Source of the DNA: Chitinophagaceae bacterium
GTDB taxonomy: Bacteria > Bacteroidota > Bacteroidia > Chitinophagales > Chitinophagaceae
Assembly (NCBI GenBank): GCA_014379965.1
Contig: JACMKU010000123.1
Location: 1-64,000, forward strand
Reading direction: 5' to 3'
Length of the DNA stretch: 64,000 nt
Positions 27,255-34,193 of this stretch are shown here, one piece after another (the first letter of the stretch is position 1; the number at the start of each line of letters is the position of its first letter). The notes under the pieces were generated by a model. The model worked only from the letters and a program-made list of their open reading frames with translations, was not told the origin of the DNA and searched no databases. The position numbers and the translations under genes were made by a program.

Positions 27255-28277
27255 ATGAAGGCGATTACCAACAAACAGAAGAAGTACATACGATCTTTCA
27301 TCCATTATTTTCTTGGACCTGTGCTGTTTGTCTGGGTCTCCTATTCTATATACACACAAGTGCGTCAACAACCGGACCTTGACAGGTCATGGCAGCACAT
27401 CAAGGAATCCTTCGGAAGCCCCCTCATCTTAAATCTCGTGGCCGTGATCATCCTCATGGTAATCAACTGGGGTATCGAGGCGGTAAAATGGAAGTTGTCG
27501 GTGAGAAATATTCAAAGGATCAGTTTGCTAACCGCGTTTAAGGCAGTGTTGTCAGGGACTTCGTTTTCAGTAACCATGCCGAACAGGGTGGGAGAATACA
27601 TCGGCAGGGTGCTGTATATGGAGGAGGGAAATCGGCTTAAGGCTGTATCGCTCACTATAGCAGGGAGCATGAGCCAGCTGATCATAACGTTGCTCATGGG
27701 GTTGATCGGACTTTTACTATTGGCAGAACCCATAGCCCAAAGGGAGTTCTTGTCGCCTGCATGGATCAGGACTATCATCGTAGGCGTATCGATTGTATTA
27801 GTAATTTTAACAGTATTTTGTTTCCGGCTGCCTATGGTGAGCAGGATAGCGGTAAAGGGGCGATGGATGAAGAAATACAGCTGGTTAATCAGCGGTTTAG
27901 AGGGGTTCAATGCAACGTTGATGATGCAACTTTTGTCTTTATCTGCGTTACGGTTCCTGGTCTTTATTGTCCAGTATTACCTGATGTTTCGTTTATTTGG
28001 TGTGGAAGTTTCCTGGTCGCAGGCCTGGTGTGCGATGAGTGTTTCGTTTCTGGTGATGGCGGTGATACCTACAATCGCACTGATCACTGACTTGGGACTG
28101 AGGGGGAAAGTAAGCCTGAAACTGCTTAACCTGTTTAGCGGAAATGACCTCGGAATCGGTTGGGCATTATTGAGCATATGGCTAATCAACCTTATCATAC
28201 CGGCCCTGGCCGGCAGTTTGCTAATTTTGAGCATCAAGAAATTTTTTAAGAATACTACTAATGAAGAAGGGACTTAA
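27255..28277 (+). CDS. Flippase-like / lysylphosphatidylglycerol synthase-type membrane protein
   Basis: 340 residues from the ATG at 27255. About eight transmembrane segments; the signature of the UPF0104/LPG_synthase_TM family is visible in GTSFSVTMPNRVGEYIGR and in WGIEAVKWKLS. Family members are the membrane half of MprF-type proteins or stand-alone lipid flippase-like proteins. No lysyl-transfer domain is present here, so lipid movement or an envelope role is more likely than lipid lysinylation. Its last 17 nt overlap the DUF3108 gene, indicating coupling. Confidence 0.85.
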   Translation: MKAITNKQKKYIRSFIHYFLGPVLFVWVSYSIYTQVRQQPDLDRSWQHIKESFGSPLILNLVAVIILMVINWGIEAVKWKLSVRNIQRISLLTAFKAVLSGTSFSVTMPNRVGEYIGRVLYMEEGNRLKAVSLTIAGSMSQLIITLLMGLIGLLLLAEPIAQREFLSPAWIRTIIVGVSIVLVILTVFCFRLPMVSRIAVKGRWMKKYSWLISGLEGFNATLMMQLLSLSALRFLVFIVQYYLMFRLFGVEVSWSQAWCAMSVSFLVMAVIPTIALITDLGLRGKVSLKLLNLFSGNDLGIGWALLSIWLINLIIPALAGSLLILSIKKFFKNTTNEEGT

Positions 28278-29070
28278 GCTTTTGGTTATTCCAGTGATTG
28301 CGCTGATGGCATTTTCAACAAAGGTGGAGACGCCTTTCCAGGATTTCTGCAAAATCGATAACACAGCCTTCAAGGCGGGTGAAAAGATAACCTACACTGT
28401 ATATTATGCGGTCGCCGGAATCTATGTAAATGCAGGAACCGCCACCTTCACAAACACATTGGAGACACTTAACAACAAACCCGTGTACCATATCGTTGGC
28501 GAAGGCAACACTAACTCCTCATACGACTGGATCTACAAAGTCCGCGATAAGTACGAAACTTATATTGACACTTCTACCATGCAGGCTTTGAAATTCGTGC
28601 GCAATGTTAATGAAGGGGGGTATAAGAAATACCAGCTCGTCACCTTCAACAAGAACACTAATACGGCGGTTTCTAATGATGGAGTTTACAAGGTCCCGGC
28701 GTGCGTACAGGATGTCGTGAGTTCCGTATTCTACGCGCGCAATATCGATTTCTCAAAACTTCGTAAGGATGATAAGATCGGATTCTCAATGTTCCTCGAC
28801 AACGAAGTATTCAACATGTACATCCGTTACCTCGGCAAGGAAACGATAAAGACCAAGTTCGGAAAGTTTAATGCTATCAAGTTCAAGCCCCTGCTGATCA
28901 AAGGAACGATCTTCGAAGGTGGTGAGAACATGACGGTGTGGGTGACTGATGACGCGAACCGTATTCCGGTTCGGATTGAGAGCCCAATTGTTGTCGGAAA
29001 GGTGAAGATCGATATGATGAATTACGAGAATGTCCGCCACCCCCTTACTTCGCTGATCAAGAGGAAATAG
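28261..29070 (+). CDS. DUF3108 domain-containing periplasmic protein
   Basis: 269 residues with a short hydrophobic N-terminus (MKKGLKLLVIPVIALMAF). The body matches DUF3108: GEKITYTVYYAVAGIYVNAGTATF at the start, YDWIYKVRDKYETYID, and MTVWVTDDANRIPVRIESPIVVGKVKIDM near the end. The fold is a beta-rich periplasmic or outer-membrane-associated domain of unknown function. Overlaps the flippase-like gene by 17 nt; the pair may handle an envelope lipid (inference). Confidence 0.88.
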   Translation: MKKGLKLLVIPVIALMAFSTKVETPFQDFCKIDNTAFKAGEKITYTVYYAVAGIYVNAGTATFTNTLETLNNKPVYHIVGEGNTNSSYDWIYKVRDKYETYIDTSTMQALKFVRNVNEGGYKKYQLVTFNKNTNTAVSNDGVYKVPACVQDVVSSVFYARNIDFSKLRKDDKIGFSMFLDNEVFNMYIRYLGKETIKTKFGKFNAIKFKPLLIKGTIFEGGENMTVWVTDDANRIPVRIESPIVVGKVKIDMMNYENVRHPLTSLIKRK

Positions 29071-29081
29071 GCAGTAATCAG

Positions 29082-29237
29082 CGGTGAGGCAAGTGAATGG
29101 TGAGTGGTGAATAGTCAGTGGTTCTCGTTGTTCGCACTCTCATTTCATAGTCGAAGTGATTTTACTAAATTCACGATGCCACTCACCATTCACCACTCAC
29201 CACTCACCATGCACTTGCCTCACCACTCACCGGTCAC
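29082..29237 (+). repeat. Word-palindrome element A2
   Basis: Left arm 29082-29121 (GGTGAGGCAAGTGAATGG, GTGAGTGGTGAATAG) and right arm 29178-29237 (CCACTCACCATTCACC ... CACTTGCCTCACC) around a ~55-nt centre. Even the unusual GGCAAG interruption is mirrored in both arms. The right arm contains the stop codon of the MBL gene (29234-29236). Confidence 0.9.
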
Positions 29238-30094
29238 AGCTCCATCAATTTGAAGAACTCCTTTGCACGTATTCCCTTTTCTGTCTTCTGTAGCGTGCAA
29301 CATTCATTTACCGGGTCATGCTCGAAAAAGAGCACGTAATCGCCGGCCAATGCTTCCCTGAGAAAGGATTTCTTTTCGTTTAAAGTAGTTAGCGGGAACA
29401 TATCATATCCCATTACATAAGGAAGTGGAATGTGTCCGGCCGATGGGAGAAGATCGGCGACGTATACCAGTATTTTGTTCTTGTACCTGATCTGAGGCAA
29501 CATCATGCTATCTGTGTGTCCGTTGACGAAACGCACATCTATGTTTTCTGTGAAAATAGTTGACCCAAGTTTATCTCCAATCGGTTCACTCACATCGATG
29601 AATTGCAACTGCCCGCTTTCCTGGATAGGAAGAATATTTTCTTTTAAGAAAGATGCCTTCTCCCGTTCGTTGGGGTAGACGGCCCAATCCCAATGTCGTT
29701 TGTTGCTCCAATACACCGCATTCTGGAATGCAGGCACCAGTTTGTCGCCTTGCCGGATGATGCTCCCACCACAATGGTCAAAATGAAGATGGGTAAGGAA
29801 GACATCGGTAATATCATCGGGGTTAAATCCATGCTTCGCCAGGGATTTCTCGAGTGTGTCATCGCCATGGAGATAATAGTGCGCGAAGAATTTTTCATCT
29901 TGCTTATTTCCATTGCCATTGTCAACCAGGATGAGACGATTCCCATCTTCGATGAGCAGGCAGCGAAGCGCCCAGGAACAAAGGTTCTTCTCATCTGCCG
30001 GGTTGATCTTATTCCAAATCGACTTGGGTACGACGCCAAACATTGCTCCGCCATCCAACTTGAAATAACCCGTATCTATAGTATAGAGTTTCAT
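29234..30094 (-). CDS. Metallo-beta-lactamase fold hydrolase (lactonase-like)
   Basis: 286 residues. The zinc-binding signature THLHFDHCGG is present near residue 112, with further ligands in FVNGHTDSMML and in YVADLLPS. The overall layout (TIDTGYFKLDGGAMFGVVPKS start, ADLLPSAGHIPLPYVMGYD) resembles the N-acyl-homoserine-lactonase-like branch, but the substrate cannot be set by sequence alone. No signal peptide, so cytoplasmic. Its start overlaps the upstream transporter stop by 4 nt. The stop codon lies within repeat A2. Confidence 0.9.
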   Translation of the reverse strand: MKLYTIDTGYFKLDGGAMFGVVPKSIWNKINPADEKNLCSWALRCLLIEDGNRLILVDNGNGNKQDEKFFAHYYLHGDDTLEKSLAKHGFNPDDITDVFLTHLHFDHCGGSIIRQGDKLVPAFQNAVYWSNKRHWDWAVYPNEREKASFLKENILPIQESGQLQFIDVSEPIGDKLGSTIFTENIDVRFVNGHTDSMMLPQIRYKNKILVYVADLLPSAGHIPLPYVMGYDMFPLTTLNEKKSFLREALAGDYVLFFEHDPVNECCTLQKTEKGIRAKEFFKLMEL

Positions 30095-31467
30095 AATGGT
30101 ATGCTACCAGTTTGCTGTTCTGATTCACGTTGAGCGCTTCTCGTGTACATCAATAATAAAAGTCCTATAATGAAGTAGACCATCAATGCGAGTACAGAGG
30201 AACGTTGTGAGCCGGTCAGTTCGTTGATAAATCCGAAACTGAACATCCCAATAACGATAGCGATCTTTTCTGTAACGTCATAGAAACTGAAGAAAGAGGC
30301 AGTGTCTTTTGTCTCGGGCATCAACTTGGCGTAAGTAGAACGGCTGATCGCCTGTATTCCTCCCATGACGAAGCCGACGATCGCGGCGAGGCCGAAGAAT
30401 TCATACTTGCCTTTTACAGGTAGGTAGTATCCAATCAGGCAGATGAATATCCAGACAACCACACATAGCATTAGCGCCTTAAGATTCCCCATGCGTTTCG
30501 AGAGACCTGAAATAATATAAGCGCCGGGAATGGCGATAAGTTGTATGATCAGGATAGCGACGATGAGGTCGGTAGTCTCGATTTGAAGCTCGCTCTTGCC
30601 ATATAGAGTAGCGGCAAGCATCACGGTTTGTACGCCCATGTTATAAAAGAAGAAGGCGATGAGAAAGCGTTTCAGCACTTTCAGACTTCCCAGCTGCCTC
30701 CACACTTTCTGGAGTTCCTTGTATCCTTTCGATAGAATATGCTGTCGAAGGTCACCCGTACCGGCGGGGACTGACTTAGGCAAACGGGAAAGTGAGTATT
30801 GACCGAAAGCCCACCACCAGATGCCGACGAGAAGGAAGCACATCCGAAATTGAATAGTAGAAGCGTCATTATCGGTTTCGTCGCCACCCACTATTCCGGG
30901 AACGAATACCAACACAAAACAGACGAGCTGGAGGATCACACTACCAACATATCCATAGGCAAATCCCTTCGCGCTAATTCGATCCCTGTCCTGTGGTGCG
31001 GCAATCTCGGGAAGGAACGAATTGTAATAAACCAGGCTGGCCCAATAGCCAACACATGCGATGATCATGCAACCTAGTCCTAATCCTAATTGAGAACTTA
31101 AAACTCCCGTGCGGCCGGTTGGAGTTGTGAAAAAGAATAATCCTGCGCATGCTAAGCTGCCAAGCGTGAGGAAGAAATTCATAAAGCTTTTCTTATTTCC
31201 CCTGTAGTCGGCGATCGAAGAAAGCAAGGGGGATATAATTGCTACAACGAGCATCGCAAAGGCCAGGGCATAATTATATAGGGCGGTATTTACGAACTCA
31301 CGTCCAAGAAACTGAACCTTGTCGGCCATCGTATCAGGATTACCATCGCCCGTTACGGCCTCGTAATATGCAGGAAAGATCGTGGAGGTGATGACAAGAT
31401 TGTAAACTGAGTTGGCCCAGTCGTACATGGCCCAGCCGTTGATGACTTTTTTAGAAGCTGTCTGCAT
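30091..31467 (-). CDS. MFS transporter, UMF1/Atg22-like family
   Basis: 458 residues with twelve predicted membrane spans. The N-terminus (INGWAMYDWANSVYNLVITS) is the diagnostic start of the UMF1 family related to fungal vacuolar effluxer Atg22. The MFS-A-like loops SSIADYRGNKKSFM and SGLSKRMGNLKALM are present, as is GGIQAISRSTYAKLMPE. Substrate unknown; an amino acid or small-metabolite efflux role is a family-based guess. It overlaps the MBL gene by 4 nt, forming a two-gene operon. Confidence 0.9.
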   Translation of the reverse strand: MQTASKKVINGWAMYDWANSVYNLVITSTIFPAYYEAVTGDGNPDTMADKVQFLGREFVNTALYNYALAFAMLVVAIISPLLSSIADYRGNKKSFMNFFLTLGSLACAGLFFFTTPTGRTGVLSSQLGLGLGCMIIACVGYWASLVYYNSFLPEIAAPQDRDRISAKGFAYGYVGSVILQLVCFVLVFVPGIVGGDETDNDASTIQFRMCFLLVGIWWWAFGQYSLSRLPKSVPAGTGDLRQHILSKGYKELQKVWRQLGSLKVLKRFLIAFFFYNMGVQTVMLAATLYGKSELQIETTDLIVAILIIQLIAIPGAYIISGLSKRMGNLKALMLCVVVWIFICLIGYYLPVKGKYEFFGLAAIVGFVMGGIQAISRSTYAKLMPETKDTASFFSFYDVTEKIAIVIGMFSFGFINELTGSQRSSVLALMVYFIIGLLLLMYTRSAQRESEQQTGSIPL

Positions 31468-31469
31468 TT

Positions 31470-31638
31470 TTGAGAGTTGAATGAGTTGAATTTGTTGATT
31501 GGTTGAATGAGTTGAATGGGTTGATTAAGTTGATTGGGTTGATTGGTTGATTCAGTTGAATAGGCTGATTTGGCTTAAGAAAAGTAAAGGGTTTCCCCAA
31601 CTTAATCAACCAATCAACTTAATCAACCCAACCAACTA
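31470..31638 (+). repeat. Word-palindrome element D (GTTGATTGG words)
   Basis: Left arm 31476-31572 holds about ten words of the GTTGATTG/GTTGAATG type; a ~30-nt centre; right arm 31597-31638 has CTTAATCAACCAATCAAC and similar. It ends 1-2 nt from the uppP stop codon and starts just before the transporter gene. Confidence 0.9.
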
Positions 31639-31639
31639 C

Positions 31640-32476
31640 CTAAACCTGCCCATCTTCACTAATCACTCCCGTCAATAATAGTATCAACAGAATGATTCCC
31701 GCGATAATCCGATACCAGCCAAACACTTTAAATCCATACACCTTCAGGTAATTGATAAAAAAACGGATGGCGATGATTGCGACAATAAACGCCATCAGGT
31801 TACCCAGCGCAAACGCTATCGTATTATCGGTCGATTCGAGGATGATCTCATATCCTTTCCTCGGAACACCGCTCTGCTTCCAGTCTTTCACAAATACCGA
31901 ATAGGCTGTGGCGGCAAACATGGTGGGCACGGCCAGGAAGAAGGAAAATTCCGCCGCAAGGTTGCGGGTAAATTTTTGCTGCATTCCGCCGATGATTGAA
32001 GCCGCGCTTCGACTCACGCCGGGAATCATGGCGATGGTTTGCCAAATGCCAATGATAAACGCCTTGCCGTATGTGATCTGGTCGTCCGATTCGATACGCG
32101 GCTTATTGAAGGCCTTATCGATGAACAAGAGAATGATACCGCCTGCCAGCATGGTAATGGCAACGGTAGTCGGACTTTCCAGCAACCGGTCTATCTTATC
32201 GGAAAACAGGAATCCAAGTAATAATGCGGGAAGTACGCCAATGATCAGCTTCACATAAAACTGCCAGCTTCGGAAGTCGAAGAACTTTCTCCAATACAAT
32301 ACAACTACTGCCAGGATTGCCCCGAACTGTATGGCGACTTCGAACAGTTTGGTAAATTCATCCGTGTGAATGCCAAGGAGGGAACTCGTGATGATCATGT
32401 GACCGGTGGAGGAAATGGGTAGGAATTCTGTGATGCCTTCAACTATAGCAATGATGACAGCTTCGAGAAGATTCAT
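31640..32476 (-). CDS. uppP: Undecaprenyl-diphosphatase UppP (BacA)
   Basis: 278 residues, about eight membrane spans. It recycles undecaprenyl pyrophosphate to the monophosphate carrier for peptidoglycan and other envelope polymers. Catalytic motifs are intact: [15 protein letters not shown] near the N-terminus and [13 protein letters not shown] in the middle. It is the last gene of the minus-strand ftsX - DUF3098 - uppP set, an order conserved in Bacteroidota. A strong hairpin with a T-tract separates it from DUF3098, so it may have its own promoter. Confidence 0.96.
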   Translation of the reverse strand: MNLLEAVIIAIVEGITEFLPISSTGHMIITSSLLGIHTDEFTKLFEVAIQFGAILAVVVLYWRKFFDFRSWQFYVKLIIGVLPALLLGFLFSDKIDRLLESPTTVAITMLAGGIILLFIDKAFNKPRIESDDQITYGKAFIIGIWQTIAMIPGVSRSAASIIGGMQQKFTRNLAAEFSFFLAVPTMFAATAYSVFVKDWKQSGVPRKGYEIILESTDNTIAFALGNLMAFIVAIIAIRFFINYLKVYGFKVFGWYRIIAGIILLILLLTGVISEDGQV

Positions 32477-32530
32477 AAATGGGTTTGAAGAGTTGAAAAT
32501 AAGACAATTTGAAAATTAACCGCAAGAAAA

Positions 32531-32574
32531 ACCGGTTTGAAAATTTGAATGCTGATTCAAATTTTCAAACCGGT
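32531..32574 (-). terminator. Perfect 20-bp hairpin (family F word) between DUF3098 and uppP
   Basis: Arms 32531-32550 and 32555-32574 are perfect reverse complements (ACCGGTTTGAAAATTTGAAT and its complement) around the loop GCTG. On the minus strand the stem is followed by a run of T (TTTTTCTTG). The same TTTGAAAAT words recur loosely at 32484-32519, so it belongs with the word-palindromes of this window as well as acting like a terminator. Confidence 0.8.
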
Positions 32575-32597
32575 GATCAATGTGCTTTTATTATCGC

Positions 32598-32837
32598 TTA
32601 TCCTTTAGGTTTCCTGAAAATCGCGAACACCTCAATGACAAGACCTGCAAGTATCAATATCGGGGCTACAGTTATGCGCCAAAATCCATAAACTTTGTCC
32701 GCATCGAAAACATTAGGGTCTTCGCTCTTTCCACCTGCGAGCATGAACATGCCTATTGCCATCACCACGATGCCCGCGAGCATCCAGATATAATTCTCTC
32801 TGGAAAAGATGGGAAAGCTTGATTTGTTGTCGGTCAT
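32598..32837 (-). CDS. DUF3098 family small membrane protein
   Basis: 79 residues with two transmembrane helices (IWMLAGIVVMAIGMFMLAG and WRITVAPILILAGLVIEVFAIF), a lysine/charged linker and a short basic tail (RKPKG). It matches the DUF3098 family in size and pattern (FSRENYIWML start). Sits between ftsX and uppP, which suggests a role in division or envelope assembly (inference from context). Confidence 0.88.
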   Translation of the reverse strand: MTDNKSSFPIFSRENYIWMLAGIVVMAIGMFMLAGGKSEDPNVFDADKVYGFWRITVAPILILAGLVIEVFAIFRKPKG

Positions 32838-32866
32838 TTTTTTGAGTTTGGAGGTGCAATATAAAT

Positions 32867-32954
32867 GAAAAGACCGGAAGTCCGAAAGACCGGAAGTCCG
32901 AAAGACAAGTCCTAAATACCGAAAGGTCTTCCGGTCTTTCGGACTTTCCGTCTA
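32867..32954 (+). repeat. Word-palindrome element E1 (GACCGGAAGTCC words)
   Basis: Left arm 32869-32906 (AGACCGGAAGTCCGAAAG, twice), an 18-nt centre, right arm 32921-32950 (AAGGTCTTCCGGTCTTTCGG). It separates ftsX from DUF3098. Confidence 0.9.
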
Positions 32955-32964
32955 GTTGCTTTGC

Positions 32965-33837
32965 TTAATACAGGTCATCCAACTTCATCTTCAAATACTT
33001 TATCACGCTTCTATGTGTACTAAACAGGGTGATGCTGATACCGATGATGATGAGAACGAAGAAGAGGAGGAACATGAGGTTATTGTCATGGACTACCTTC
33101 AGCCAGCTTACGTTCGTCTCTGCTACCGTGATTACCAGGTAAAGTATTGCCGATGCGATCAACCCGCTGATTGCGCCGTTGATGATAGCTCGGCTATTCA
33201 TTGGCTTGGCAATGAACCATCGCGTGGCTCCAACCATCTGCATCGTCTTTATCAGGAAACGATTGCTGAACATCGCCAGCCTGATGGTATTGTCGATCAG
33301 GAATATCACCACCAGTGCGATGACGATCGCCACCACCATCAACACAATGCTCACTGTACGCAGGTTCTCATTCATTTTAGAGATGAGCGCCTTGGGATAT
33401 TTTACATCGGTGACATAGGTCTGTTGTTCCAGATCAGTCTGTATGTTGGTGAGCGAATCTACTTCCGCGTATTCCTTTTTCACGAGGAAGAAGATTGCAT
33501 TCGGGAGAGGATTTGCATCTAGTACGCGTGTCCAATCTTCGTTTTCCTCCTTCATGTACCGTTCCTTGCCAGCCTCTTTCGTCACATATTCCATTGATTT
33601 CACATAAGGCTTGGCGGCGATATACTGCATCAGGGCCACGCTATCTTTAGGATTGAGGTCGCCGCGGAGATAGACGCCAATTTCCACATTTTCGCGGAAG
33701 TAATCTCCCATCTTGTTTGCATTGATAACGATCCATCCGACGAGGCCTAGGAGAAAGAGGACTAACGTCACTCCCAGGATAGACATAAAGTACGATGGTT
33801 TGCCACGTTTGATAGAGGCCTTACCAGTTTGAGCCAT
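32965..33837 (-). CDS. ftsX: Cell division permease-like protein FtsX
   Basis: 290 residues with four transmembrane spans and a large extracytoplasmic loop after the first span, the FtsX layout. The N-terminal span (YFMSILGVTLVLFLLGLVGWIVI) follows a short basic tail, and the C-terminal region carries the FtsX/ABC3 permease pattern NTIRLAMFSNRFLIKTMQMVGATRWF. With FtsE (not in the window) it couples ATP hydrolysis to cell-wall hydrolase activation at the septum. First gene of the ftsX - DUF3098 - uppP group. Confidence 0.94.
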   Translation of the reverse strand: MAQTGKASIKRGKPSYFMSILGVTLVLFLLGLVGWIVINANKMGDYFRENVEIGVYLRGDLNPKDSVALMQYIAAKPYVKSMEYVTKEAGKERYMKEENEDWTRVLDANPLPNAIFFLVKKEYAEVDSLTNIQTDLEQQTYVTDVKYPKALISKMNENLRTVSIVLMVVAIVIALVVIFLIDNTIRLAMFSNRFLIKTMQMVGATRWFIAKPMNSRAIINGAISGLIASAILYLVITVAETNVSWLKVVHDNNLMFLLFFVLIIIGISITLFSTHRSVIKYLKMKLDDLY

Positions 33838-33912
33838 AGTAATGGATTTAGAAAATAATAGGTTCCGGCCCGGTGCTCTTGAAACTCATCCAAATTATCG
33901 CACCGGAGCATG

Positions 33913-33920
33913 CAAAAATA
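33913..33920 (-). promoter_or_regulatory. Possible -7 box of the ftsX operon
   Basis: Minus-strand TATTTTTG, an exact TAnnTTTG match, about 75 nt before the ATG. No good -33 box at the expected distance. Confidence 0.3.
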
Positions 33921-34050
33921 GCAATTAAGGGCTACAATCAGTATTTTTGCTGCCCATTTAAACGATTGTAGCAGAAGGATATTGCCGTGTGAAGCGAGAG
34001 AATTGTTAAAGCTGGCGAAGTGAGCGGTCAATAAGTCGTCATTGCGAGCG

Positions 34051-34170
34051 AAGCGAAGCAAGTGAATGGTGAGTAGTGAGTAGTCTCCGGAGGTGGGCAC
34101 TTCCCTTACGTATGGAAAATCAAAATTTAAACGACCCAATCACTATTCACCACTGATCACTCACTACTAC
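34051..34170 (+). repeat. Word-palindrome element A3 in the ftsX-leuS divergent gap
   Basis: Left arm 34061-34084 (AGTGAATGGTGAGTAGTGAG), centre ~50 nt, right arm 34140-34170 (ATCACTATTCACCACTGATC, ACTCACTACTAC). Directly before the left arm, 34040-34060 holds ATTGCGAGCGAAGCGAAGCA, a short motif that looks like a separate repeat. The rest of the 356-nt gap 33838-34193 contains a weak CCGGTGC/GCACCGG inverted repeat (33870-33906) and the divergent promoters. Confidence 0.8.
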
Positions 34171-34193
34171 TGCATATTTCAAATTAAATTTTA

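Noticed and set aside
27147-27371. Upstream extension of RuvC to 27371
   Set aside because: The added residues have no counterpart in RuvC and overlap the promoter region of the divergent flippase-like gene.
34040-34060. ATTGCGAGCGAAGCGAAGCA as a mobile-element end
   Set aside because: One short copy without a partner or transposase; noted only as part of the A3 entry.
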